The notes under the pieces are model-generated. The model ran no database searches and was not told the DNA's origin. It worked only from the letters and a program-made list of their open reading frames with translations. From assembly GCA_034769895.1 (NCBI GenBank), contig CM068373.1, positions 199,806,134 to 199,870,133 on the forward strand: a DNA stretch of 64,000 bases, given 5' to 3'. This DNA is from Magicicada septendecula (Eukaryota; Arthropoda; Insecta; Hemiptera; Cicadidae). Below, in pieces: positions 38,479 through 50,774 of this stretch. The stretch's first letter is position 1, and every line of letters begins with the position of its first letter. Both the position numbers and the translations under genes were made by a program.

Positions 38479-41011
38479 ATTATTTTCAATAATTTTGGTT
38501 TTAATTTCTGACAAACGCATTCACTGCACGATGTCGGTAGCTGTATGTGAAACCAAATAAAGCTACTTAAGTTGCTTTAGTAAGTAGTTTGTCTTTGTAA
38601 TAGAGAAATTATATCATTTTGACTCCTCTCTCCATTGACAATCCGCAAGATACGTGTATAAAGATCAAAGAATAAGAGCAGCCATTTGTAATCAAACAAT
38701 TGCGTGGTGAATGGCGTCACGAAGAGACACACGTTATCTACCTCTACAGGCCAGCACTGCTCCATCCTTAAACTGATCGTCCCGACCTATCAAATCGTAT
38801 CTGCAGTAGTACTTTGTTAGGCAGTCTATATGGACAACGTTGAATTCCCGTTGCATCTTTCGTTGTACCCCATAAAAAACATCTTTGATTATCATCATGT
38901 AAGGACTTTCTCAATAGGCTTAACGTTTTGGGGACCAAACACGATAGCGCGTTGGCCATACAGCGAAACTTGGTATTCTTCTTTAACATAGCCCATATTA
39001 TTACTCCGGATATTGTAAGGCTTTCTCATTCTGTCACTGGCTATCTATAACCAAGACTGGTCTCTTTTCTCGTGATTCAATTTTTGCAGTTGCTTTTCTA
39101 GTGTTATTTTTAAATAACTTTGACAATAAACTTTTTAAAGAGTTTTGTACACCTGAGATATTTCTTTTTGTAAAATATGATATAATAGTTCACTAACTTA
39201 TTATAAGAATATTTGTTTTATTGTTTTGTTATGTGCGTCTATACAATAATCTTACCATCTAAAACTTATATAATAATGTAAAAATTACAAAATAAATTAT
39301 AAAAATAAATATTCTTTAACAACAAATTAATTGTTAATTGGGAAAATTTTTTATACAACATAGATGTTTTGAACTCTGGAAAATATGGTAACAACTCTTC
39401 AGTCTCTCAAATGTTATGGACATAATCGAAACATAAGTATTGTTTTAAAAATTAATAGATAGCCGTTTTAAAACTGAGCAATGAGCTAATAGAATACATT
39501 AACCAGACGATATCCTTTTGGTTAGATAACAGGAAACTTTATGTATGGAATAATAAAATAAATCAATTAAGTACTCTTAAAGGTTTTTAAATTATTATTT
39601 GAACTTCTTGATTTTGGTGCCCTTTTAAGTAAAGTAACTTAGTTGAGAAAGTAAAGAAAAATGTTGTTCATCTAACAAATACTATCTATTACAGTCTCAT
39701 TATTTCCATTTTATAAAACTTACCTTGTCATACAAATTCCTTTTATCAAGTGTCATTATCACCTATTAAGTTCTAGTATAATTTTCAAGGTTATCTGCTT
39801 CTTTGTTTTGCCTTTCCTTCTCCGTCTCCGAAGTCTCAAGTTCATTCAATCTGTTAGTTTCGTATCAGATGGGCTTACATAGTTTCATATTAACTTCACA
39901 ATTTGTACTGTAACGTCTTTTACATTTCTTACTTTCTGATCTACTAGTTTGCTTTCCTGTCTCTTAGTCTAACCTGCAGTCTTTTCTTTTAATTTTATTT
40001 CTTTACTCTCCGATTTTATGTATGTTACCCAATTCACATGCAAAAATAATGGGCTACGTCTTGATGTGCTTAAAGATTTATAAACTTTTTTTAATATATG
40101 TATGTTCCTACGGACAAGTGTGTTGGAACGCCACCCACACTAAACTCGCTAGTTTTATATTTTCACTTTATGGTATTTGTGTTAAATACCATTTATTGTC
40201 TTTTTATTACTTCTTGCCGTAAGTATTTGTGTCATCTTTATTTCCATTCCTCTAACTTTTGGTTTATTATAGTTTGTATTAAAACATATTTATTTGTTTG
40301 GTTTTAGATATTTTGTTTGTCTATAAGTTGCCGTGCGTTACTACGACGATATGTTCAGCGTATCGTAACTTGTTCAAATGATTTTTACACTCTTTGACAA
40401 CTTTTTTATTCAGTAAATTTTTTATGTAATACTATTGTAAACGTAGATTTTATAGCCCGTGAGTTAATTGATTATTTCAGGTTATTGCCTTTCCAATTTG
40501 AGGAGCTGTGTTAAATATATGTTTTTAATTTAATAAAACGGAACGCCAGCTCCTACTCGGCAGGACAGGGTGTCAACATCGTGTCCTCAAATCAGCCAAA
40601 GCCAGCAGTGTAATTGAAATTTGTCGCCTACCTTAAGTCAGATTGAGGCAACGTAAACTTGATTGTTGCTCCAAGCCAAGCTCAAGCAAATTTGGAGATA
40701 ACTTTCCTGACACAGAATATCAAGATACATTGCAACTAATGACTTCAGAGTACTACATACGTCTGCCGTCAGATAAAATTAACTTTGTACATTAGTGGTT
40801 ATATGTTGGGTGTATTAAAATGTATTTTTCCTGTAAATTTTAAATTTGGAAATCCACGGTTTAACAAGGCTGTATAAAGTTATTCAACTGTGCAAAACAG
40901 AATATAATTTTGTTTTATAATAACATCACTCACAGATTTAAAAAAATTATTTGAAATAAAAATTTGCAAATTTACAAGAAAAAAATTAATGTAATTCGTC
41001 TAGGACATTGC
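38479..41011. other. Unannotated AT-rich DNA
   Basis: No gene or repeat recognised. A short GC-richer patch near 40545-40625 has no identifiable content. Confidence 0.5.
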
Positions 41012-41015
41012 AACG

Positions 41016-41340
41016 TGTAACCCCTCTTTAACTTTGATTTGAAAAAAAAATTTTTTTTTCGTTTGGGAAATTTTTTTTTTTCTAAAGGAATTTCCCCCTT
41101 TACAATTTCACACCGCGTGGCAATCTACCGTTCAACGATACCAACAGGCGGGCAAGTATATACACATATAATACATAAAACCTTAAATCTAACAAGACAT
41201 AGTCACTTTTAGATATAGGGACTTTTAGAGATTCTTCTAAGTTCTATTCGAACCCCAAAATGTTTCCTGAGTTTGCAAGCCCCGTCACACCCAAAGGACC
41301 CAAGGGTTGACCCTAATCTCAACCACGCTCTGCTACCAAA
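41016..41340 (-). repeat. LTR-end stub fused to internal-region start
   Basis: 41016 to about 41088 is the terminal part of an LTR (tgtaacccctctttaac...). It joins directly at an aaagg microhomology to internal sequence ggaatttccccctttac, which in the other copies is found at about 46628 and 50518. The rest of this LTR and most of an internal region are deleted. Confidence 0.8.
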
Positions 41341-41689
41341 TGTAACCCCTCTTTAACTTTGACTTGTAAAAAAAAATTTTTTTTTTTGAAAAATTTTATT
41401 TTTTTTTTCTAAAGAGGGCCAAAAGATAATTAAAACTAGGCCAAAGCTTAGCGAAGCCAAAAATGCGCTGGATCCAGTGAGACGGGACTTGCAATTAAAA
41501 CTCACAAAATTAACAATCAATAAAATCCTTTTTTGTTATTATATCTCCTTTAAAATTGTTACCTACAAAAATCAATAAATATAACAATTAGATTCCATGT
41601 TCTCCTTAACAATGTTAATTAAAAATAATTAATTCTCCTTAAAAAAATATTAATTGAAAATTAATAGAGATAAAATCTATATTCTCCTT

Positions 41690-41905
41690 TTAAATGTTAA
41701 TTTGAAAATAAATTTATATAAAATCTATGTTTTATATTCTCCTTTTAGAAATGGTATTTGAAAATGAATTTATATAAAATCTATGTTTTATATTCTCCTT
41801 TTAGAAATGGTATTTGAAACTAAATTTATATACAATCTATGTTTTATATTCTCCTTTTAGAAATGGTATTTGAAAATAAATTTATATAAAACCTATGTTT
41901 TATAT
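41690..41905. repeat. 56-bp tandem repeats within the LTR, about four units
   Basis: ctccttttagaaatggtatt starts at 41739, 41795 and 41851, a period of 56 bp, with decayed units on either side. Copies 2 and 3 carry the same array with slightly different units. Confidence 0.85.
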
Positions 41906-42428
41906 ACTCTCTTTAGCCCTATATCTAACTACCCAAAAATACACACGAATGTACAATACATATAGAACCCCAAAAAGTACACACGAATATACAATACATA
42001 TACATGTTCCACAACACAGGACAATTATAACATCTATCTCTTGCCACACCCTTTTCCACGCCATGAGGTACATAATTAAAAATCTATAATTATCCATATT
42101 AGGGTTTAATACCTAATATGTGTATAACATATTATATGTGTATAACTGATTATGTATGTGACACCAGTGGCCCCAGGACATACTAAATTCAAGAGTTGGC
42201 ATAGTGCCTGATACTATTATAAAGTGCTGCCACATTGAGCACTTAGACTTGGAGTAATAATAATTAGAATACAGTGAACACCCCAGTGATCATAATTAAT
42301 TAAAAGAATTTAAATATTGATAAATTTGGTTAAGTATTGAAAGCAGTAACTTGTCATAAGCCTTATAACCCTTTTAAAAGTAAGTTGGCCCAAAGGCCGA
42401 CATGTTAATAGGCAAGATAGTGCATAAC

Positions 42429-42725
42429 TCAACCTGTCCCAAGAGCATGTTCAAGTCTGCATGAAACTTCTTTCCATTCCTCGGAATCCTCAACACTACT
42501 TACAGAAAGCGTCTGCACATCTTCGCACACTACATCATTCTCACTCACACATTCCACAACGCTGCCATCCAATTTCTCCTCAACTTCTACCTCATCTACT
42601 TCTACCACACTTGCAGCATGGACATCCCCTTGTCCATCCGCAACCTCAGAAACACTTGCAGCCTCCCTAACACTTACACTTATACTCCCCTGCGCAGCAT
42701 GTGCAGATGTTATTCTGGTCTCGTG
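42429..42725 (-). other. Exon-like acidic open frame inside LTR copy 1 (element sense)
   Basis: On the element's sense strand an open frame of about 98 codons lacks an ATG start. It reads from a TAA at 42726-42728 down to TGA at 42429-42431 and is strongly acidic (SVVEVDEVEVEEKLDGS, SVEDSEEWKEVS). It ends just after a good splice-donor context, GGGACAG|GTTGAG at 42434/42433, and a possible acceptor tgctgcgcag|GG lies near its start. This could be a captured host exon or a relic of an element protein. The antisense His/Pro-rich frame is its shadow. Function unknown. Confidence 0.45.
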
Positions 42726-43167
42726 TTAGTGTGTTGGTGGCCTATCCTCGCTATTCTCCTCCGGCAGATGAAGTTGAGAGAGAGAGTCTAGATGTTAATG
42801 GTTCAGGATGGAGCTGTTCCCCGTCTTCAGCGAGGGACCCGCAGATCTGTATTTGTTTAGCCTGCCATAGGTAGTAGATGGTGCAACAAAAGCTCCTTTC
42901 TGTCGGAGGAAAATGCAGGCGAAACGAACGTTTTGTCGGCCAGCCAGAGACAACCGTTTAGAACGTAATTCCAACTATAGTTTGCCCGCAATCAGTATCC
43001 TGCACTAGAGTGCAGCACCAATCAAGCACAGCTTGATATCACAGCTGCAGATTGATTATCACAGCTGCAGATTGTATGCGTATCTCAACCGCTAAATACA
43101 GTACCGTATTTTACGTCCTTTGGCGTTAAATGCCGTATACGCGCCGATCTCTCTCAGATTCGGCACA

Positions 43168-46100
43168 CCCCCACCCCAAAAGGGCAACATAGTTGCCCCA
43201 CACTTAGGCAGAGGAGCACCCTGCAGTGTACTCCAATGTTTTTTTTTTTACAACAACGTAGGTGTTCCTCGGTTTTCCCAGTCGCCTTTGTTCTCAGGAG
43301 AGCAGTGGCTCAAAAGGAAGTCGAAAAAACAGAAAGAAAACGTGTAGTATGCGAGAGTGTTGGCACTACACGCTGACCTGATCAGGGCCAGCATGCAGCA
43401 AGAAAAACAGAAGAAGAAAAGAAGAAAGATTGTTCGGGTGCACCCTGAGTACTGAACTCCTGAGGCTTGACCACTTTTGCGGGAACTCCGAGGCTACCTC
43501 AGCAGGGACCCATGCCCTATAACCCACGGGGACTAACCCCTTCAAACTTAATTAAGCATAATCCACTTACGTCCCACAGGACCAGGGAGATACGGGGGAG
43601 GAGGTTTCCATGACAATGATTTGTCTACTCAAGTGAATATCCTTCTTATAACCTATTACATGTGTGCTCCAAGGGCATGCCCAAAACGTATCGAGTGGGT
43701 GAAGTGCTCGACCGACCTCATCCACGCGACACGTTTTGCTCCACTCTCTAACATATTTTTTTTTGTTTTATCTTTCTTTTTCTAATATATTTTTTTTGTT
43801 ATTTATGTTTTTATAAGGGGAAGGATAGGAACATCAGGAAGATGGAAAGGGCAAGGATTTCTGAACGGTCATGAGCTGGGACTTAAGGTAAGGACAGGGC
43901 TCCCTCCGGAAATAAGGACGAATGGAGAAAGCCAAGGCTCGCGCAGGCAGGGGCGCATCCCTGAAGTAGACATAAACCACCCGGATTGTGGGGAACATCT
44001 ACCCGCTACCATATCAGGTTCTTACATGTTCCCCGGAGCACACACCACCGAAGGATCACCGTTCCTACACACATGGAAACCCCCCAAGTCCACGCACTAT
44101 TCTGTCCCGTTAACCGGGGACCCAATTAAAACGTTTAAAGCTTAAAGTCATTGTTGTAGAGTGACTCTATGTCCACTGGTTCTAGTGGGTTACATCACAC
44201 TGTGTAAAAAAAATAATATGGATTGATGTCACCTTATTGTTTCCATGGGTGTGAAGTGGTGTTATTCTGGTCTCATGTTAGTGTGTTGGTGGCCTATCCT
44301 CGCTATTCTCCTCCGGCAGATGAACTTGAGAGAGAGAGTCTAGATGTTAATGGTTCAGGATGGAGCTCTTCCCCATCTTCAGCGAGGGACCCTAGTCATA
44401 CAACATATTATCAGCGATAAGTTCTCAAAACTAATTCCCCCAGAAACCTCACACGCACCAAAACCCATATATAATATTAACACAGCTGTAGGGCTACTTA
44501 AAATGATAGTTTTACACACTTTGCAACGGTTATATGGCCACCTGGCCCTATCTTGAAAACATTTAGTTTTGTTAAATTACATATTATAAACTTTACCCCT
44601 GTGGGTTAACATAATTCAATTATGATTATATAATTATTCAGTTTGTTATAACATTAATAAAATTTACACCTATCTTATTGGCCACGTGGTGTGAAAGGTT
44701 ACCTGATTACAATCATTTCTGTATTTGGTAAACTGTGACGATTTAAATAAAAGAAATAATCTAGAAAATAAAAAATTTTAAAAATTAAGTTTGCGAGCTC
44801 TTAAGCTATTTAAATCTCACTGTTTTAATATAAGATACCTGTATGTACTCAGTATGAAAGGAAGCAGTAATTAATTAGTTATAAGGTACTCAAATAAAAA
44901 GATAAATTGTAAAGCGTTATTAAGATCGTATTTAACCCTTTGCTTGTAAGCAGGCGCTTTCCTGTTGATTCCAGACTCGACATGCTTTCAGAGTCTTGTG
45001 TGAGTAAAAATAAGATAAAAAACTAATGTTAATAATAACAAAATCTGAAGACATAAATGGTCGCTAAAACAACTGATTTAAATTATATATATTTGTTTAG
45101 GGATAGTTTAAATAAATAAAAATGTTAAGTTAAATATAGTTAGGAACTATATTCTCGCGCGGAAGTTGTCCCACTAACTTTTGTCCAGTACCTGGCGAAG
45201 GGAGCGTAAATTCTCTCTCTTGCAATGGTGACTCCGTACAGTGTAGACGTAAGAGCTATGCTCTTCAAATATGTGTATCATATTTGGTTTCATCTTCAGA
45301 AAGTGTACCAGATGTAGTTTGTTTAAAGCATCTGGATGTATTAATTAATGTAGTCATGTGAATAGTCAATAAGTTTAAAGTTATGTAAAACAAAAAGTAT
45401 TGAAACGTAACAAAAAGTGTAACACAAGATGACTACGTACTTCAACGAATAAAAACTATTCCAAAGTAATACCCGGAGATGTGAACTAGCAGAAGCCACA
45501 AACTCTACTGCACGTGACAGAATATGCAGATCAGGACATCCGAGAATCTACATGATCATCGTAGATAACTACATGACCTAGTGTTCTCCCTGCTAACTTT
45601 TGGAGCCCTTTACAGAGGAAAGCCAGACCGAGATGACGACGTAGCTGTTCCTGTTTCCCAAGACTGATACCCCAGGAGGAGTCTTCTGCATACCAATTAA
45701 AAGGTGACTCGATAGCCTGTCTATCGAGGGTTAATAATATTTGTTACACAACACATCTTGAAAGAGACTTTTCAGAAATGATTAACTTTGTAAAGACTTA
45801 TAAATTAAATCTAATGTTTATAAGATTATATCTTATTAATTAATATTTCGTGTAACTATTCTAACTTCATACGTTGTAACAGTTTATATGTTAATGTAGA
45901 GTAATATAACTCAAGCAATAATACCATTCTTAAATGTTGAATTAAAAGAAAATCTTGCAAGCTAATATCACGAAAAGAGTATAATTAAAAGTTTTAATAC
46001 AGAAAGTTCACCCGGATCCGAGGTATAACTATATAGAATCTAGTTTGATGCCAAAGTTTAAAGAAACCTTTCGATAATTTAATAATTGAGTTAGTAATGT

Positions 46101-46883
46101 CATGGCATCAGTCAGTATATGTTTTTCTTAAATGTTGAATAAAGAGAAGTCTTCTTGTTACACACATATGAGGAGTGCTTAAATCAATTGTATACCTTGC
46201 CATTGTTTCCTTACACAAAGTAAACAATTACACAGCTAGTAAGTAATATGTTATTTTAATTATTTGTGATCAATTCTGTTACAACGTAGGCAGCCCTTCT
46301 AATTAACGGAGTTTAATTACGAAGGGTTCCCTGGATTTGTAACGCGGCGAAAAGCTAGTTACAAAACAAATACCTTTTTGCATTTACATTATTCTCAATT
46401 CTGGTGCCTTAGTTAAGACTTCTGAAATTAATATAGTATTACTATAATTACCAATAAAAGTTACATTTAAATTACGCATTTCACAACTCACCACGTGGCG
46501 TAATAGGTTAACTGAATTTACTTAATGTGGGCTTATTAAACAATTTTTTCTTTCGTATTTCTTTAAATTGATGTGTATAATCATATTGCCGTAACTTACC
46601 GCAGATCTGTGATAATTCGCGTTTCCAAAGGAATTTCCCCCTTTACAATTTCACACCGCGTGGCAATCTACCGTTCAACGATACCAACAGGCGGGCAAGT
46701 ATATACACATATAATACACAAAACTTTAAATCTAACAAGACATAGTCACTTTTAGATATAGGGACTTTTAGAGATTCTTCTAAGTTCTATTCGAACCCCA
46801 AAATGTTTCCTGAGTTTGCAAGCCCCGTCACACCCAAAGGACCCAAGGTTTGACCCTAATCTCAACCACGCTCTGCTACCAAA
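43168..46883 (-). repeat. Internal region 1 (3.7 kb, non-coding) of the concatenated LTR element
   Basis: Contains the polypurine tract next to LTR 1, a ~130-bp segment (44262-44393) that is also present inside every LTR, and a 1.63-kb stretch (about 44735-46366) absent from internal region 2. No domain-bearing frame is present. The part near 43390-43420 (reverse complement tgctggccctgatca) is shared with the gypsy element near 28180. Confidence 0.75.
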
Positions 46884-48691
46884 TGTAACCCCTCTTTAAC
46901 TTTGACTTGTAAAAAAAAATTTTTTTTTTTTTTTCTAAAGAGGCCCACAAGATAATTAAAACTAGGCCAAAGCCTAGCGAAGCCAAAAATGCGCTGGATC
47001 CAGTGAGACGGGACTTGCAATTAAAACTCACAAAATTAACAATCAATAAAATACTTTTTTATTATTATATCTCCTTTAAAATTGTTACCTACAAAAATCA
47101 ATAAATATGACATTTAGATTCTATGTTCTCCTTAACAATGTTAATTAAAAATAATTAATTCTCCTTAAAAAAATATTAATTGAAAATTAATAGAGATAAA
47201 ATCTATATTCTCCTTTTAAATGTTAATTGAAAATTATTAATATAAAATCTATGTTTTATATTCTCCTTTTAGAAATGGTATTTGAAAATGAATTTATAAA
47301 AAATCTATGTTTTATATTCTCCTTTTAGAAATGGTATTTGAAAATAAATTTATATAAAATCTATGTTTTATATTCTCCTTTTAGAAATGGTATTTGAAAA
47401 TAAATTTATATAAAACCTATGTTTTATATTCTCTCTTTAGCCCTATATCTAACTCCCCAAAAATACACACGAATGTACAATACATATAGAACCCCAAAAA
47501 GTACACACGAATATACAATACATATACATGTTCCACAACACAGGACAATTATAACATCTATCTCTTGCCACACCCTTTTCCACGCCATGAGGTACATAAT
47601 TAAAAATCTATAATTATCCATATTAGGGTTTAATACCTAATATGTGTATAACATATTATATGTGTATAACTGATTATGTATGTGACACCAGTGGCCCCAG
47701 GACATACTAAATTCAAGAGTTGGCATAGTGCCTGATACTATTATAAAGTGCTGCCACATTGAGCACTTAGACTTGCAGTAATAATAATTAGAATACAGTG
47801 AACACCCCAGTGATCATAATTAATTAAAAGAATTTAAATATTGATAAATTTGGTTAAGTATTGAAAGCAGTAACTTGTCATAAGCCTTATAACCCTTTTA
47901 AAAGTAAGTTGGCCCAAAGGCCGACATGTTAATAGGCAAGATAGTGCATAACTCAACCTGTCCCAAGAGCATGTTCAAGTCTGCATGAAACTTCTTTCCA
48001 TTCCTCGGAATCCTCAACACTACTTACAGAAAGCGTCTGCACATCTTCGCACACTACATCATTCTCACTCACAAACTCCACAACGCTGCCATCCAATTTC
48101 TCCTCAACTTCTACCTCATCTACTTCTACCACACTTGCAGCACGGACATCCCCTTGTCCATCCGCAACCTCAGAAACACTTGCAGCCTCCCTAACACTTA
48201 CACTTATACTCCCCTGCGCAGCATGTGCAGATGTTATTCTGGTCTCGTGTTAGTGTGTTGGTGGCCTATCCTCGCTATTCTCCTCCGGCAGATGAAGTTG
48301 AGAGAGAGAGTCTAGATGTTAATGGTTCAGGATGGAGCTGTTCCCCGTCTTCAGCGAGGGACCCGCAGATCTGTATTTGTTTAGCCTGCCATAGGTAGTA
48401 GATGGTGCAACAAAAGCTCCTTTCTGTCGGAGGAAAATGCAGGCGAAGCGAACGTTTAGTCGGCCAGCCAGAGACAACCGTTTAGAACGTAATTCCAACT
48501 ATAGTTTGCCCGCAATCAGTATCCTGCACTAGAGTGCAGTACCAATCAAGCACAGCTTGATATCACAGCTGCAGATTGATTATCACAGCTGCAGATTGTA
48601 TGCGTATCTCAACCGCTAAATACAGTACCGTATTTTACGTCTTTTGGCGATAAATGCCGTATACGCGCCGATCTCTCTCAGATTCGGCACA
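46884..48691 (-). repeat. LTR copy 2 (1,808 bp)
   Basis: Same boundaries and content as copy 1. It differs mainly in poly-T length and in the number of 56-bp units. Confidence 0.88.
47953..48249 (-). other. Exon-like acidic open frame in LTR copy 2
   Basis: Same frame as in LTR 1, offset 5524 bp, still open. One Cys codon of copy 1 (VVECVSE) is Phe here (VVEFVSE). Confidence 0.42.
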
Positions 48692-50774
48692 CCCCCACCC
48701 CAAAAGGGCAACATATTTGCCCCACACTTAGGCAGAGGAGCACCCTGCAGTGTACTCCAATGTTTTTTTTTTTACAACAACGTAGGTGTTCCTCGGTTTT
48801 CCCAGTCGCCTTTGTTCTCAGGAGAGCAGTGGCTCAAAAGGAAGTCGAAAAAACAGAAAGAAAACGTGTAGTATGCGAGAGTGTTGGCACTACACGCTGA
48901 CCTGATCAGGGCCAGCATGCAGCAAGAAAAACAGAAGAAGAAAAGAAGAAAGATTTTTCGGGTGCACCCTGAGTACTGAACTCCTGAGGCTTGACCACTT
49001 TTGCGGGAACTCCGAGGCTACCTCAGCAGGGACCCATGCCCTATAACCCACGGGGACTAACCCCTTCAAACTTAATTAAGCATAATCCACTTACGTCCCA
49101 CAGGACCAGGGAGATACGGGGGAGGAGGTTTCCATGACAATGATTTGTCTACTCAAGTGAATATCCTTCTTATAACCTATTACATGTGTGCTCCAAGGGC
49201 ATGCCCAAAACGTATCGAGTGGGTGAAGTGCTCGACCGACCTCATCCACGCGACACGTTTTGCTCCACTCTCTAACACTTTTTTTTTTTGTTTTATCTTC
49301 CTTTTTCTAATATATTTTTTTTGTTATTTATGTTTTTATAAGGGGAAGGATAGGAACATCAGGAAGATGGAAAGGGCAAGGATTTCTGAACGGTCATGAG
49401 CTGGGACTTAAAGTAAGGACATGGCTCCCTCCGGAAATAAGGACGAATGGAGAAAGCCAAGGCTCGCGCAGGCAGGGGCGCATCCCTGAAGTAGACATAA
49501 ACCACCCGGATTGTGGGGAACATCTACCCGCTACCATATCAGGTTCTTACATGTTCCCCGGAGCACACACCACCGAAGGATCACCGTTCCTACACACATG
49601 GAAACCCCCCAAGTCCACGCACTATTCTGTCCCGTTAACCGGGGACCCAATTAAAACGTTTAAAGCTTAAAGTCATTGTTGTAGAGTGACTCTATGTCCA
49701 CTGGTTCTAGTGGGTTACATCACACTGTGTAAAAAAAATAATATGGATTGATGTCACCTTATTTTTTCCATGGGTGTGAAGTGGTGTTATTCTGGTCTCA
49801 TGTTAGTGTGTTGGTGGCCTATCCTCGCTATTCTCCTCCGGCAGATGAACTTGAGAGAGAGAGTCTAGATGTTAATGTTTCAGGATGGAGCTCTTCCCCG
49901 TCTTCAGCGAGGGACCCTAGTCATACAACATATTATCAGCGATAAGTTCTCAAAACTAATTCCCCCAGAAACCTCACACGCACCAAAACCCATATATAAT
50001 ATTAACACAGCTGTAGGGCTACTTAAAATGATAGTTTTACACACTTTGCAACGGTTATATGGCCACCTGGCCCTATCTTGAAAACATTAATTTTGTTAAA
50101 TTTCATATTATAAACTTTACCCCTGTGGGTTAACATAATTCAATTATGATTATATAATTATTCAGTTTGTTATAACATTAATAAAATTTACACCTAGTCT
50201 TATTGGCCACGTGGTGTGAAAGGTTACCTGATTACAATCATTTCTGTATTTGATAAACAAATACCTTTTTGCATTTACATTATTCTCAATTCTGGTGCCT
50301 TAGTTAAGACTTCTGAAATTAATATAGTATTACTATAATTACCAATAAAAGTTACATTTAAATTACGCATTTCACAACTCACCACGTGGCGTAATAGGTT
50401 AACTGAATTTACTTAATGTGGGCTTATTAAACAATTTTTTCTTTCGTATTTCTTTAAATTGATGTATATAATCATATTGCCGTAACTTACCGCAGATCTG
50501 TGATAATTCGCGTTTCCAAAGGAATTTCCCCCTTTACAATTTCACACCGCGTGGCAATCTACCGTTCAACGATACCAACAGGCGGGCAAGTATATACACA
50601 TATAATACACAAAACCTTAAATCTAACAAGACATAGTCACTTTTAGATATAGGGACTTTTAGAGATTCTTCTAAGTTCTATTCGAACCTCAAAATGTTTC
50701 CTGAGTTTGCAAGCCCCGTCACACCCAAAGGACCCAAGGGTTGACCCTAATCTCAACCACGCTCTGCTACCAAA
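48692..50774 (-). repeat. Internal region 2 (2.1 kb) with a 1.63-kb deletion relative to region 1
   Basis: Matches internal region 1 except that tttgataaacaaatacc at about 50249 joins what in region 1 lies on both sides of 44735-46366. The shared taaac/aaac sequence at the join suggests a microhomology deletion. Confidence 0.8.

Larger units (their letters stand above)
41341..43167 (-). repeat. LTR copy 1 (1,827 bp)
   Basis: Nearly identical to copies 2 and 3. The terminal stem at the minus-strand 3' end pairs ccctcttta (41347-41355) with taaagaggg (41410-41418). Contains the 56-bp repeats and the exon-like frame described separately. Confidence 0.88.

Noticed and set aside
42461..42670. His/Pro-rich plus-strand frame (also at 47985 and 51875)
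   Set aside because: It is the antisense shadow of the acidic element-sense frame.
49145..49399. 84-codon frame in internal region 2 as an element gene
   Set aside because: No gag/pol motif, runs through a poly-T tract, and is not open in internal region 1.
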